From NCBI RefSeq assembly GCF_013388355.1, contig NZ_CP058246.1, forward strand, positions 2,604,001-2,668,000: a stretch of DNA of 64,000 nt. The letters are read 5' to 3'. Both the position numbers and the translations under genes were made by a program. Each line of letters starts with the position of its first letter. The stretch's first letter is position 1. Origin of the DNA: Flavobacterium sp. LPB0248 (GTDB lineage Bacteria; Bacteroidota; Bacteroidia; Flavobacteriales; Flavobacteriaceae). Under the pieces are notes generated by a model that made no database searches, was not told the DNA's origin, and saw nothing but the letters and a program-made list of their open reading frames with translations. Of the stretch, positions 43,734-53,292 are shown piece after piece.

Positions 43734-44750
43734 TTATTCTAAAACAGCGTAATCTCCAATGCTGATGCTTGTAAATTTACCATCATAACTTACATGGTTT
43801 CCAATCATTGCATTATCTAAAGCAGCATTTTTAATTTGAGAATAAGTCTGAATCAAACTATTTTTGATAGTACTGTCTGTAACGTGGCATCCATTTCCAA
43901 GAGAAACATTTGGTCCTATTGTCGTATTTTTCAAGACTACGTTTTGTCCAATATAGCAAGGAGGAATAATAGTTGAATTTTCTAACGTCACGCCATAATC
44001 TACTAAATGCTCTCCATCATTATGAAGAAAACCTAGCATTCTTGTATTGGTTTCAACCGTAACATCTTTGTTACCGCAATCCATCCACTCGTCTACACTT
44101 CCAGTTTTGAAAACTTTTCCGTTTGCCATCATTGCTTTGATACCATCATTAATCTGATATTCTCCGCCATTCTGAATATTATTATCTAAAACATTTTGAA
44201 GTTCGTTTCTTAAAATTCCAACTTCTTTAAAGTAATAAATTCCGATAACAGCTAAGTCGCTAACAAATTCTTTCGGTTTTTCGACCAACTCTATAATTTC
44301 ATTATTCTGATTCAGTTTTACCACGCCAAAAGCTTCTGGCTGCTCTACTTGTTTCACCCAGATTACAGCATCTGCTTCTGGATCTAATTCGAAATCAGCT
44401 CTAATTAAAGTATCTGCATAAGCAATTACAGCTGGTCCCGAAAGAGAATCTTTCGCACACATAATAGCGTGTCCAGTTCCTAAAGGCTGATCTTGGCGAT
44501 AGATTGAAGCTTTAGCTCCTAATCCTTTAGCCAGATCTTCTAAACTTGCTACAACATCATCTCCAAAGAACGCTTCATCTCCTAAAATAAAAGCAACTTC
44601 TTCAATTGGTTCTTTTAATATTTTGGCAATATCTTCAACTAAACGGTGTACAATCGATTTTCCGGCAACTGGAATTAACGGTTTTGGAACCGTCAATGTA
44701 TGAGGCCTCAATCTTGATCCGCGGCCTGCCATTGGCACAATTATTTTCAT
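43734..44750 (-). CDS. Sugar-phosphate nucleotidyltransferase
   Basis: A 338-residue protein with a nucleotidyltransferase domain at about 1-235 (MAGRGSRLRPHTLTVPKPLIP, then DQPLGTGHAI and ADTLI) and a C-terminal left-handed beta-helix with hexapeptide-like repeats (IGQNVVLKNTTIGPNVSLGN). It makes NDP-sugars for surface glycans, probably dTDP-glucose or GDP-mannose; motifs do not separate these. Clustered with dut and a Wzx-like flippase gene. Confidence 0.88.
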   Translation of the reverse strand: MKIIVPMAGRGSRLRPHTLTVPKPLIPVAGKSIVHRLVEDIAKILKEPIEEVAFILGDEAFFGDDVVASLEDLAKGLGAKASIYRQDQPLGTGHAIMCAKDSLSGPAVIAYADTLIRADFELDPEADAVIWVKQVEQPEAFGVVKLNQNNEIIELVEKPKEFVSDLAVIGIYYFKEVGILRNELQNVLDNNIQNGGEYQINDGIKAMMANGKVFKTGSVDEWMDCGNKDVTVETNTRMLGFLHNDGEHLVDYGVTLENSTIIPPCYIGQNVVLKNTTIGPNVSLGNGCHVTDSTIKNSLIQTYSQIKNAALDNAMIGNHVSYDGKFTSISIGDYAVLE

Positions 44751-44815
44751 TCTTTATTTGATTTTATCGGAAGATCTATAAAAAATCTTCATTGGGTTTG
44801 GTCTTTGTTTTTCTA

Positions 44816-45250
44816 TTATTTTACTCCAGTGCTTCCAAAGCCTCCTTCACCTCTTGATGTTTCAGAAAGTGTTTCAACTTCTATCCATTCAGCTCTTTCG
44901 TGTTTTGCAATAATCAGCTGTGCAATTCGCTCTCCATTTTCGATTACAAAATCGTCATTAGATAAATTTACTAAAATTACTCCGATTTCTCCTCTGTAAT
45001 CTGCATCAACAGTTCCTGGCGAATTCAAAACTGTTACTCCTTTTTTAGCAGCCAGACCACTTCTTGGTCTTACTTGCGCTTCGTAACCAATTGGCAATTC
45101 AATAAAAAGTCCTGTTTTTACAATTGTTCTTTCTAAAGGCTTTAACGTAATTGGTTCTATAATATTGGCACGCAAATCCATTCCTGCAGAAGCAATTGTT
45201 TCGTAGTTTGGCAAATCGTGCTGTGATTTATTGATAATTTGAATTTTCAT
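44816..45250 (-). CDS. dut: dUTP diphosphatase
   Basis: A 144-residue trimeric dUTPase that hydrolyses dUTP to dUMP. All five motifs are visible: [41 protein letters not shown] and the C-terminal GEGGFGSTG. It is a housekeeping gene, 28 bases downstream of the flippase gene on the same strand. Confidence 0.95.
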   Translation of the reverse strand: MKIQIINKSQHDLPNYETIASAGMDLRANIIEPITLKPLERTIVKTGLFIELPIGYEAQVRPRSGLAAKKGVTVLNSPGTVDADYRGEIGVILVNLSNDDFVIENGERIAQLIIAKHERAEWIEVETLSETSRGEGGFGSTGVK

Positions 45251-45278
45251 TTTTAAATATAAATTTTCTTAAAACGTC

Positions 45279-46739
45279 TTATTTTCTCCTCATTATTCCT
45301 TTTATAGTATCTTTTTCAAAATGGTAAACCATATACATAAAGATTAAAAGAAGCGGAATTCCAACATAATATTTTTCTCTAAATCCGTAAAATGAAATTA
45401 TTGAAAATACTATTGAAACGCCTAAATAAGCACCAATCTTGTTCATGTCATAAGGAATCGGATAATACTTATTTCCTAAAATATAAGAAATAAGCATCAT
45501 ACTTCCATAAGCAGAAATGGTTGCAATTGCAGAACCATAATAGCTGTACTTCGGTATTAAAAGATAATTTAAAATCAAGGTTACAATTGCGCCAACAATA
45601 GAAATATAAGCCCCAATTTTTGTTTTGTCAGTCAGCTTATACCAAACTGATAAGTTGTTATAAATTCCTAAAAAGAAATTTGCCAAAATAATTAATGGCA
45701 CAACTTTCATGGCTTCCCAATACGATTTGTTGTCTAATAATAGGTATTTTAATACATCTGCAAAAACAATTACACCTAATAAAATCAATGATCCTAAAAT
45801 CACGAAATACTTGGTAATAACGGCATAAGTCTGTGGTGCGTTTTCATTTTTGGCATGACTAAAAAAGAACGGCTCGATTCCTAATCTAAAAGCTGTTGCA
45901 AAAAGAACCATAAACAATCCAAGTTTGTAACATGCAGAATAAGCTCCAACTTCAGATTTTGCTAAGTTTTCTGGAAGCAAATATCCTAATAAAATTTTAT
46001 CGAAATGTTCGTTCACAGCAAAAGCCAATCCAGCCACCAAAATAGGAAGTCCGTACTTCATCATTTTCTTCCAAAGTACTGGATCGAATTTTCGTCCAAG
46101 CGAAAGATAATTGGGAGAAAGCACAATAAATGTTGCCAAACTTGCCAAAAGGTTTGCAATGAAAATATAAGCAATCTGGAAGTTTTGAACATATAAATTA
46201 TCCCATATAGAATTCGGATTTGCTTCTGCCAATTTTGGAAGATACATCAGGAAAAATATATTCAACAATAAGTTTATCACCACATTTCCAATCTTAATTG
46301 CCGCATAAACCATAGGCCTCTGATTGGCTCTAAGTTTAGAAAATGGAATTAAAACCAACGCGTCTAAAACTAAAATCCATACTGTGTAAGTAATGTATTG
46401 AACATCTACTTCTGCTAGATTCGCTAGTGTATTTCTAAAAATTAATCCAGCGAAAAGAAAAAGTATTGAAGTCCAAAATATAGAAATGGTAGAAGTTGCG
46501 ATTACGTTTTTCTTATCCTCTTCGGCACTGTAAAATCTAAAAAAGGCAGTTTCCATTCCGTAAGAAAGAACCACGTTAAAGAAAACCATCCAAGACAATA
46601 CGATTGAAACTTCACCATACTCAGCTGTAGGCAAAATTCCTGTATATAATCTCACTAATAAAAAACTCAACATTCTCGGTAAAACTGTTGCCAGTCCGTA
46701 AATTGCAGTTTGCTTGAATAGATTTTTATATAATCCCAA
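45279..46739 (-). CDS. Wzx-type polysaccharide flippase
   Basis: A 486-residue inner-membrane protein with about 14 helices. The N-terminal KQTAIYGLATVLPRMLSFLLVRLYT matches the oligosaccharide flippase family, which flips undecaprenyl-linked oligosaccharides. It neighbours a sugar-phosphate nucleotidyltransferase gene, consistent with O-antigen, capsule or protein glycan export. A TATTTTTG (minus) at 46767-46774 could be its -7 box, 28 bases before the ATG. Confidence 0.88.
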   Translation of the reverse strand: MGLYKNLFKQTAIYGLATVLPRMLSFLLVRLYTGILPTAEYGEVSIVLSWMVFFNVVLSYGMETAFFRFYSAEEDKKNVIATSTISIFWTSILFLFAGLIFRNTLANLAEVDVQYITYTVWILVLDALVLIPFSKLRANQRPMVYAAIKIGNVVINLLLNIFFLMYLPKLAEANPNSIWDNLYVQNFQIAYIFIANLLASLATFIVLSPNYLSLGRKFDPVLWKKMMKYGLPILVAGLAFAVNEHFDKILLGYLLPENLAKSEVGAYSACYKLGLFMVLFATAFRLGIEPFFFSHAKNENAPQTYAVITKYFVILGSLILLGVIVFADVLKYLLLDNKSYWEAMKVVPLIILANFFLGIYNNLSVWYKLTDKTKIGAYISIVGAIVTLILNYLLIPKYSYYGSAIATISAYGSMMLISYILGNKYYPIPYDMNKIGAYLGVSIVFSIISFYGFREKYYVGIPLLLIFMYMVYHFEKDTIKGIMRRK

Positions 46740-46834
46740 AATATAATTCTAATAATGTTTGTAAGACAAAAATAACCATTTCTTTTGTTTAATGGCGCTT
46801 TTGTTGTTGCAATAAAGAAAACTTCTAATTGTTT

Positions 46835-47281
46835 TTAAACCGTTAATTTCTTTTCATCTAAAATTTTGACAAAATGAAATCCCTTTGGAGCATAACCCTG
46901 ATTATAATAAAACCGATGAGCTCCAAAATTTCCTGTAAACGCATCCAAAACGATGCTACTGCAATTTAGCTGTATTGCCTTTTTCTCTACATAATCGGTA
47001 AGCAATTTTCCAATTCCCTTAGATCGATATTCTGGATTAACTACAAAATTGTCAATCTCAAGATATTTTCCTGTCCAAAGTTTTGTAGCCGACCAACAGC
47101 CAGTAAGACCAAGACAAATCTCATCTTCAAATACCGCAATCTGAATGTAATTGTGCGGGAGCATTTCGGAAAGAAATGCTTTATATTTTTCAAGAGATAT
47201 ATTTGGATATAAAAATCGTATTGTATTAATCTGAGCCACCATTTCTTCAATGGTTGTAAGCTCTCGTATTTGTAAAGCCAT
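46835..47281 (-). CDS. GNAT-family N-acetyltransferase
   Basis: A 148-residue acetyltransferase. EIDNFVVNPEYRSKGIGKLLTDYV contains motif A with the acetyl-CoA-binding R-x-x-G-I-G, and GNFGAHRFYYNQGYAPKGFHF is the C-terminal signature. Substrate unknown. A TATTTTTG box at 47304-47311 (minus) lies 23 bases upstream of the ATG. Confidence 0.88.
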   Translation of the reverse strand: MALQIRELTTIEEMVAQINTIRFLYPNISLEKYKAFLSEMLPHNYIQIAVFEDEICLGLTGCWSATKLWTGKYLEIDNFVVNPEYRSKGIGKLLTDYVEKKAIQLNCSSIVLDAFTGNFGAHRFYYNQGYAPKGFHFVKILDEKKLTV

Positions 47282-47627
47282 TGTTTAAAAATGAAATAGA
47301 ATTCAAAAATACTCAAAATATAATCATGAAAGAATCTGTGTCAATTACATATTCATATCTTTCATATGTATTTAACTAATTTAACAATCATTAATTATAA
47401 CTACACAAAATAAATTCAGATTTTATCCGTTTTAAACACAAGCATTTGCTTTAACAACTTCTTGATGGCAGACTAAAACTGAGAATGTCTGGACAAAACT
47501 ACAGAAACAGCGGTAATGTTTCATTAAATTACTTACCTACAAACAATTATACGGTTTTTTAACATAACATGTGAAATATATAAAATACACATGAAAATTA
47601 TGTAACATTTTTTTAACAGTCTTTTTT
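47282..47627. other. Non-coding stretch before the tandem RNA array
   Basis: About 350 bases with no convincing gene. A short frame at 47485-47562 (25 codons, starting MSGQNYRNSG) is the only notable ORF; its Asn/Tyr-rich composition and the AT-rich background make chance likely. No clear repeats seen here. Confidence 0.5.
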
Positions 47628-47635
47628 TAAATTTG
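47628..47635 (+). promoter_or_regulatory. -7 box for the tandem hairpin RNA
   Basis: TAAATTTG fits TAnnTTTG exactly and lies 8 bases ahead of the first hairpin unit. A T-rich stretch without a TTG occupies the -33 region. Predicted start near 47642 would place the first GGGA at the 5' end. Confidence 0.45.
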
Positions 47636-47640
47636 TTTCA

Positions 47641-47904
47641 AAGGGAATGAGAAAGCTAGAAACAACCCTTCAAAAAAAAGAAAGCACTGGGACTAATAAA
47701 GCTTGTTTGTTCCCATAAAAGACAAAGCATAAGGGATTGATTCAGCTGCAGTAACCCTAATAAAAACAGAGCACTGGGACTAATAAAGCTTGTTTGTTCC
47801 CATAAAAGACAAAGCACAAGGGATTGATTCTGCTGTATTGTAACCCTTAAAAAAACAGAGCATTGGGATTAATAAAGCTAGTTTGTTCCCATGAAAGACA
47901 AAGC
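47641..47904 (+). ncRNA. Candidate small RNA: six tandem ~44-nt hairpin units
   Basis: Six GGGA motifs (47643, 47689, 47733, 47776, 47820, 47865) occur 43-46 bases apart, each followed some 18-20 bases later by CCC, so each unit can form a small hairpin. Two sub-types alternate: A units (47684-47728, 47771-47815, 47860-47904) and B units between them. The first two A copies are identical over 45 bases; the third differs at four. A and B share GGGA, GCT, TTGT, CCC, TAAAA and AAGCA positions. No ORF runs through. A -7 box precedes and a strong hairpin follows. I do not recognise an Rfam family. Confidence 0.6.
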
Positions 47905-47927
47905 ACGCAGAGTTATCTGTCTATTTT

Positions 47928-47982
47928 TATAAAATGGTAGTGATTCTCAATTTAACTGTAATTTGAGAATCACCATTTTATA
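47928..47982. terminator. Strong hairpin after the tandem RNA array
   Basis: Left arm TATAAAATGGT plus TGATTCTCAA (a 2-base AG bulge between) pairs with TTGAGAATCACCATTTTATA: 21 bp with a short loop. An ordinary T-tail is weak (GTTATTTTTA), so it may be a 3' stabiliser or terminator of the array RNA. Confidence 0.55.
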
Positions 47983-48020
47983 AAAGTTATTTTTAAAAAA
48001 GAATAAAACTTCCAATAAAA

Positions 48021-48050
48021 AGAAAAGCCAGCTAACGCTGGCTTTTCTTT
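48021..48050. terminator. Bidirectional terminator after atpG
   Basis: AGAAAAGCCAGC, loop TAAC, GCTGGCTTTTCT: a perfect 12-bp stem with T-runs in both directions, 22 bases beyond the atpG stop. It ends the ATP synthase operon on the minus strand and could stop any RNA coming from the + strand array. Confidence 0.88.
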
Positions 48051-48071
48051 TATATAGTAATGGAATTACGA

Positions 48072-48932
48072 TTATCCATTTAAAGCTTCTGCTCCACCAA
48101 CAATTTCCAAGATTTCACTTGTAATCGCAGCCTGACGAGCTTTGTTATAAGTTAATTTCAATTGGTTTCTTAATTCTGTTGCGTTATCTGTTGCTTTATG
48201 CATTGCAGTCATACGTGCTCCATGCTCAGAAGCAAATGAATCGCGGATTCCTTTATACAATTGTGTTTTTAAAGACTTAGGTATTAAAGTCAACACAATT
48301 TCTTCTTTTCCTGGTTCAAAAATATAATCTCCAGAAGAAGCTTCTACACCAGTACTAATAGGAGCTAACGGTAAAAACTGCTCTACTTGAACAATTTGAG
48401 TTGCAGCATTTTTAAACTGATTGTAAACTAACTCAATTCTATCGTATTCTCCAGTTAAAAACTTTTGCGTCAAATCATCTGCAATTCCAGCAACATTTTC
48501 AAATGTCAAATGATCAAAAATTGCATTATGATGACCGTGAACTTTATGAGTTTTGCTTAAAGCATCGTTTCCTTTTTTACCAATAGCAAAAACATCAACT
48601 TGCTTTCCAGCATAAAAATCAGTACGGTTTTTAATCTCTTTAATAATATTTGAATTGAAAGCACCACATAAACCTCTGTTTGAAGTTATAGCTACTAACA
48701 ATACTTTTTTTACTTCACGTTGTGTAGTGTAATCTCCTCCTACTTCACCTTCAAGTGTAGCCGAAAGATCTTGCAATAACTCCGTTAATTTCTCGGCATA
48801 AGGACGCATTGCAGTGATTGCATCTTGTGCTTTCTTCAGCTTTGCAGCAGAAACCATTTTCATAGCCGATGTAATCTGCATCGTCGATGAAACGGAAGTA
48901 ATTCTATTACGGATTTCCTTTAAATTTGCCAT
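48072..48932 (-). CDS. atpG: ATP synthase F1 subunit gamma
   Basis: A 286-residue central-stalk protein. The N-terminal helix MANLKEIRNRITSVSSTMQITSAMKMVSAAKLKKA and the C-terminal helix ATELRNQLKLTYNKARQAAITSEILEIVGGAEAL form the rotating coiled coil. Located last in the operon, 90 bases from atpA across a hairpin; the terminator follows. It couples proton flow to catalysis in the F1 head. Confidence 0.96.
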   Translation of the reverse strand: MANLKEIRNRITSVSSTMQITSAMKMVSAAKLKKAQDAITAMRPYAEKLTELLQDLSATLEGEVGGDYTTQREVKKVLLVAITSNRGLCGAFNSNIIKEIKNRTDFYAGKQVDVFAIGKKGNDALSKTHKVHGHHNAIFDHLTFENVAGIADDLTQKFLTGEYDRIELVYNQFKNAATQIVQVEQFLPLAPISTGVEASSGDYIFEPGKEEIVLTLIPKSLKTQLYKGIRDSFASEHGARMTAMHKATDNATELRNQLKLTYNKARQAAITSEILEIVGGAEALNG

Positions 48933-48960
48933 CTATTAATTAGAAAATGTGACAATTTTA

Positions 48961-49026
48961 AAATTAGATAATTAGAATAAATGATGAACATTTTCTAATT
49001 ATCTAATTTACCAATTATCTAATTAG
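48961..49026. repeat. Hairpin in the atpA-atpG gap
   Basis: Arms 48961-48977 and 48993-49009 are perfect 17-base inverted copies (AAATTAGATAATTAGAA) with a 15-base loop. A third partial copy, AATTATCTAATTAG (49013-49026), overlaps the atpA stop. It could form alternative structures, affecting decay or the relative yield of atpA and atpG messages. Confidence 0.75.
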
Positions 49027-50600
49027 TTATATTTTGCTGAAATTTCTTTTGCTGCCTTTTCGATAACGTCTGTAATAGCGTCATCTAATTTACCAGCTTT
49101 CAACGCGTTAAGCGTATCTTTATGTTTACTGTTTAAGTAAGCGATAAAATCAGCTTCAAATTCTTTTACTTTATTTACAGGAACGTTTCTTAATAAGTTT
49201 TTAGATCCAGCGTAAATAATTGCAACCTGGTTTTCAACAGGATAAGGATCATTTAAACCTTGTTTCAAGATTTCAACGTTTCTTTTTCCTTTTTCAATTA
49301 CGTTTAAAGTAACAGAATCCAAGTCAGAACCAAATTTAGCGAAAGCTTCTAATTCACGGAATTGAGCTTGGTCTAATTTTAAAGTTCCAGAAACTTTTTT
49401 CATTGATTTAATTTGTGCATTACCTCCAACACGAGATACAGAAATACCTACGTTGATAGCAGGACGAACCCCAGAGTTGAACAAATCTCCATCAAGGAAA
49501 ATCTGACCATCTGTAATAGAGATTACGTTTGTTGGAATATATGCAGAAACGTCACCAGCTTGAGTTTCGATAATTGGTAAAGCAGTTAAAGAACCGCCAC
49601 CTTTTACGATAGATTTGATAGAGTCTGGTAAGTCGTTCATGTTTTTAGCGATACCATCATCAGCGATTACTTTACAAGCACGCTCTAATAAACGAGAGTG
49701 TAAGTAGAAAACGTCTCCAGGGTAAGCCTCACGTCCCGGTGGTCTTCTTAATAAAAGAGAAACCTCACGGTAAGCAACAGCTTGTTTAGATAAATCATCA
49801 TACACGATAAGTGCTGGACGACCTGAATCTCTGAAGTACTCTCCAATTGCTGCACCAGCGAATGGAGCATAAACTTGCATTGGAGCTGGATCAGAAGCAT
49901 TAGCAGCAACGATAACTGTATAAGCCATTGCTCCTTTTTCTTCTAACATTTTTGCGATTCCTGCTACAGTTGAAGCTTTTTGTCCAATTGCAACATATAT
50001 ACAGAATACAGGTTTTCCTGCATCGTAAAATTCTTTTTGATTTAAGATTGTATCGATACAAACAGTAGATTTTCCTGTTTGACGGTCACCGATTACAAGC
50101 TCACGCTGTCCACGACCAACTGGAATCATCGCATCAACTGCTTTTACTCCTGTTTGTAATGGCTCAGTTACTGGCTGACGGAAGATAACACCAGGTGCTT
50201 TTCTTTCCAATGGCATTTCGTATAAGTCTCCACCGATTGGTCCTTTTCCATCAATTGGAAAACCAAGTGTGTTAACAACACGTCCTACCATTTGCTCACC
50301 TACTTTAAGAGAAGCAATACGTTGAGTTCTTTTTGCAGTAGATCCTTCTTTAAGTCCAGTTGATGGTCCTAACAATACAACCCCAACATTATCCTCTTCA
50401 AGATTCAATACGATACCTTCCATACCGTTATCAAATTCCACTAACTCTCCATATTGTACATTAGACAGCCCGTAAACACGAGCAATACCGTCTCCAACTT
50501 GAAGTACTGTTCCTACTTCCTCTAGCGTAGCACCAGATTCAAAACCTTCTACTTGCTTTCTTAATATTGCTGAAATTTCAGCAGGTTTGATTTCCGCCAT
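49023..50600 (-). CDS. atpA: ATP synthase F1 subunit alpha
   Basis: A 525-residue nucleotide-binding subunit. Walker A is GDRQTGKST (near 170), with [46 protein letters not shown] the alpha signature. It forms the alpha3beta3 ring with beta, which is not encoded in this window. The order atpH-atpA-atpG is conventional. Confidence 0.97.
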   Translation of the reverse strand: MAEIKPAEISAILRKQVEGFESGATLEEVGTVLQVGDGIARVYGLSNVQYGELVEFDNGMEGIVLNLEEDNVGVVLLGPSTGLKEGSTAKRTQRIASLKVGEQMVGRVVNTLGFPIDGKGPIGGDLYEMPLERKAPGVIFRQPVTEPLQTGVKAVDAMIPVGRGQRELVIGDRQTGKSTVCIDTILNQKEFYDAGKPVFCIYVAIGQKASTVAGIAKMLEEKGAMAYTVIVAANASDPAPMQVYAPFAGAAIGEYFRDSGRPALIVYDDLSKQAVAYREVSLLLRRPPGREAYPGDVFYLHSRLLERACKVIADDGIAKNMNDLPDSIKSIVKGGGSLTALPIIETQAGDVSAYIPTNVISITDGQIFLDGDLFNSGVRPAINVGISVSRVGGNAQIKSMKKVSGTLKLDQAQFRELEAFAKFGSDLDSVTLNVIEKGKRNVEILKQGLNDPYPVENQVAIIYAGSKNLLRNVPVNKVKEFEADFIAYLNSKHKDTLNALKAGKLDDAITDVIEKAAKEISAKYN

Positions 50601-50638
50601 CTTAATTTATAATTTAGACACTTTTTGTGTTATAAAAA

Positions 50639-51172
50639 CTAATTACTTAACTCTCTTTTTAATACTTGTAATCTGTTTGCAACAGAAGCGTTGTATTGAT
50701 TATCTCCTATTCTCAGAATAAATCCACCAATGATTGAAGGATCTACTATATTTTCAATTGTAATTTTTTTATCTGATAAAGTTGCAACTTTTGCTAAAAC
50801 TTTAGCTTCTAAAGCTGCATCCATTGGAATAGCTGTTGTAACTTTCGCTACTTCAACACCATTATTTTCATCAAATAACTTATTGTATTCTAATGCAATC
50901 GCATCTAGAATTTCGAATCTTTTGTTTTCGAATAATAAATGGAATAATCCTTTTGTTACTCCATTTGCATCTGCAAAAACTTCTAAAAGAGCACCTTCTT
51001 TAACTTCAACTTTTGTTGTTGGGTTTTGAATAAATGTACTCAATTCTTCATTAGTCTCAATTGCGTGTGCAATTGATTTCATATCGTTATTGACAACTTC
51101 GGCAACACCTTTAGAGTTTGCTAAGTCTAGAATTGCTTTTGCATAACGAATTGCTGCTCTTGTACTTGCCAT
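50639..51172 (-). CDS. atpH: ATP synthase F1 subunit delta
   Basis: A 177-residue peripheral-stalk subunit: RAAIRYAKAILDLA at the N-terminus and VDPSIIGGFILRIGDNQYNASVANRL near the C-terminus are typical OSCP/delta motifs. It links F1 to subunit b. It starts 4 bases after the atpF stop, so the two are coupled. Confidence 0.95.
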   Translation of the reverse strand: MASTRAAIRYAKAILDLANSKGVAEVVNNDMKSIAHAIETNEELSTFIQNPTTKVEVKEGALLEVFADANGVTKGLFHLLFENKRFEILDAIALEYNKLFDENNGVEVAKVTTAIPMDAALEAKVLAKVATLSDKKITIENIVDPSIIGGFILRIGDNQYNASVANRLQVLKRELSN

Positions 51173-51176
51173 AATC

Positions 51177-51677
51177 TTAGTTTAACTTTACGTCACCTAA
51201 CAATTTCTCTACCAATTTAGTTTGAGATTCTTTGTTAGATAATTCTTCTTTCAATAATTTTTCAGCAATACTCAAAGATAGAGTTGAAACTTGAGATTTC
51301 AATTCTGCCATTGCAGCATTCTTTTCACTTTCGATAGCAGCTTTTGCTTGATCAATCATTTTTTGACCAGCTTCTTGAGCTTCGTTTTTAGAATCAGCAA
51401 TCATTTTCTCTTTCATTTCGCGAGCTTCTTTCAACATCGCGTCACGTTCAGCACGAGCTTCATTCAAAATTCTTTGATTGTCAGCTTGTAAGTTTTCCAT
51501 TTCTCTCTTTGCATTTTCAGCAGAAAGTAATGCATTTTTAATACCTTCTTCTCTTGCAGTAATAGACTCCATAATTGGTTTCCAAGCAAATTTTACTAAA
51601 AGCAAAATTAATATTACCAAGATTAAAGCTTGCCAGAAGAATAATCCGAATGAAAAATCGTTAATTAACTTATCCAT
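51177..51677 (-). CDS. atpF: ATP synthase F0 subunit b
   Basis: A 166-residue protein with one N-terminal membrane helix (about 10-28) and a long charged coiled coil (KREMENLQADNQRILNEARAERD region), the peripheral stalk. Operon position between atpE and atpH is conventional. Confidence 0.95.
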   Translation of the reverse strand: MDKLINDFSFGLFFWQALILVILILLLVKFAWKPIMESITAREEGIKNALLSAENAKREMENLQADNQRILNEARAERDAMLKEAREMKEKMIADSKNEAQEAGQKMIDQAKAAIESEKNAAMAELKSQVSTLSLSIAEKLLKEELSNKESQTKLVEKLLGDVKLN

Positions 51678-51766
51678 TTTATATAACTATATTAAATATT
51701 TAATTTCTTTTTTAAAGTAACAACATCTTTAACCAACCGTTAAAGATGCTGTTATTTTTTTCTTTA

Positions 51767-51964
51767 TTATTTTCCTAAGATTAAAGCAGCGAATGCTAAA
51801 CCTTCTAATAAAGCAGCGATAATGATCATCGCAGTTTGGATTTTACCAGCAGCTTCTGGCTGACGAGCAATAGCGTCCATAGCAGATCCACCGATTTTAC
51901 CTAAACCTAAACCTGCACCGATTACTACTAAACCAGCACCTACTAAAGTTGGAATTGTTCCCAT
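51767..51964 (-). CDS. atpE: ATP synthase F0 subunit c
   Basis: A 65-residue two-helix proteolipid. E54 in AALLEGLAFAAL is the ion-carrying carboxylate, and ARQPEAAGKI is the loop motif. The Na+-type Gln and Ser/Thr partners are not present at the expected positions (GLGLGKIGG, then EG), so proton coupling is likely. Confidence 0.95.
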   Translation of the reverse strand: MGTIPTLVGAGLVVIGAGLGLGKIGGSAMDAIARQPEAAGKIQTAMIIIAALLEGLAFAALILGK

Positions 51965-51998
51965 AAGTATTTATATATATAAAATTAAACTTCTAAAA

Positions 51999-53174
51999 TT
52001 AAATAATCGCTGTTTCGTCTTCATGGTGGTGAGCGTGATCATGATCCTGAACAGCCATACCAATAAACAATGATGATAACATTGTGAAGATAAACGCTTG
52101 TAAAAATGCAACTAGAATCTCAATAACAGAGATAAACAATGTCAATCCTAATGAGATTGGCAAATCTGCTGCTAAATTCTTTCCAACAAAAATCATTGCA
52201 ATCAAACTCATAATTACTACGTGACCTGCAGTAATGTTTGCGTACAAACGAATTAATAATGCGAATGGTTTTGTTAATGTTCCTAAAATCTCAATTGGAG
52301 CTAAGATAATTTTCATTGGAACTGGTACTCCTGGCATCCAGAAGATGTGTCCCCAATAATCTTTGTTTGCACTAAATTGAGTAATGATAAATGTAAAGGC
52401 TGCTAAACAAACTGTAATAGCAATGTTTCCTGTTACGTTGATTCCTAGCGGAGTCATTCCTAATAAGTTCAAGATCCAAACAAAGAAAAATACAGTTAAT
52501 AGGTAACCCATATATTTACGGTATTTTTTCTCTCCAATATTTGGAACAGCAATTTCATCTCTGATGAAAATTACTAATGGTTCTAAAACTCTACCAAATC
52601 CTGTTGGAATTGGTCCTTTTTTATATGATCTTGCTAATCCAGTAAACATTAATAATAATAATACTGATACGAAAAGCATTGAAACAACATTTTTAGTAAT
52701 TGAAAAATCTAATGGTTTTTCATTTTCTGGATGACCGTGCTCATTAAAAGTAATTGTTCCGGCTGCATCTGTTTTGTAAATTTTACCGTGAACTAATTTG
52801 TAGAAGCTTCCGTCAACTTCTGCAACTGTTTCCCCGAAGTGGAATTTTGAAGAAGAGAAAACTTTTAAACCACCATCAATTAAAATAACTGGTAATGGAA
52901 AACCGTAGTGTTTGTTTTCTTTCTCATCTTGGAAAAAAACAAAGTCATGAGAATCTTGTAAGTGGTGGTCAATAAATGCATCCACTTTTGCCTTTGGATC
53001 AAGAGCAACATGCTCTCCCTCTTCGTGAGCATTATGTGAAACTACTTTCTCTTCATGAGCAGTTTCAGTTTGTACATGCGTCGAGTCATTCTCTGGATTT
53101 GCAAAACCCATAATCGGTAGAGAAGCTACAAAAGCAGCAAGAATAAAGCTGAGTGGTTTGTTTGAAATCACCAT
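51999..53174 (-). CDS. atpB: ATP synthase F0 subunit a
   Basis: A 391-residue subunit, longer than most because of an N-terminal signal-like segment and a His/Glu-rich domain (about 1-160). The membrane part carries LLIRLYANITAGHVVI with the essential Arg, and the C-terminus is HDHAHHHEDE. The long extension is a Bacteroidota feature. The promoter at 53217-53244 precedes it. Confidence 0.95.
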   Translation of the reverse strand: MVISNKPLSFILAAFVASLPIMGFANPENDSTHVQTETAHEEKVVSHNAHEEGEHVALDPKAKVDAFIDHHLQDSHDFVFFQDEKENKHYGFPLPVILIDGGLKVFSSSKFHFGETVAEVDGSFYKLVHGKIYKTDAAGTITFNEHGHPENEKPLDFSITKNVVSMLFVSVLLLLMFTGLARSYKKGPIPTGFGRVLEPLVIFIRDEIAVPNIGEKKYRKYMGYLLTVFFFVWILNLLGMTPLGINVTGNIAITVCLAAFTFIITQFSANKDYWGHIFWMPGVPVPMKIILAPIEILGTLTKPFALLIRLYANITAGHVVIMSLIAMIFVGKNLAADLPISLGLTLFISVIEILVAFLQAFIFTMLSSLFIGMAVQDHDHAHHHEDETAII

Positions 53175-53216
53175 ATCTTGGAAAATCTTATTTTTTTACG
53201 TTTCTAAAATTTGGTG

Positions 53217-53244
53217 CAAAGGTACATTTTTTATTAATATTCAA
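53217..53244 (-). promoter_or_regulatory. atpB operon promoter
   Basis: On the minus strand TTG (53242-53244), 17 bases, then TACCTTTG (53217-53224) fits the TTG/TAnnTTTG promoter. Start near 53207 gives a leader of about 35 bases before the atpB ATG. The TACCTTTGCA core is a common strong form in flavobacteria. Confidence 0.6.
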
Positions 53245-53292
53245 AAGGATATGAAAAATTATTTTTAAACCTTGTTTTAAAGAATTGTTATT

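Noticed and set aside
47641..47904. CRISPR array
   Set aside because: Units are contiguous and themselves homologous, with no unique spacers and no cas genes nearby.
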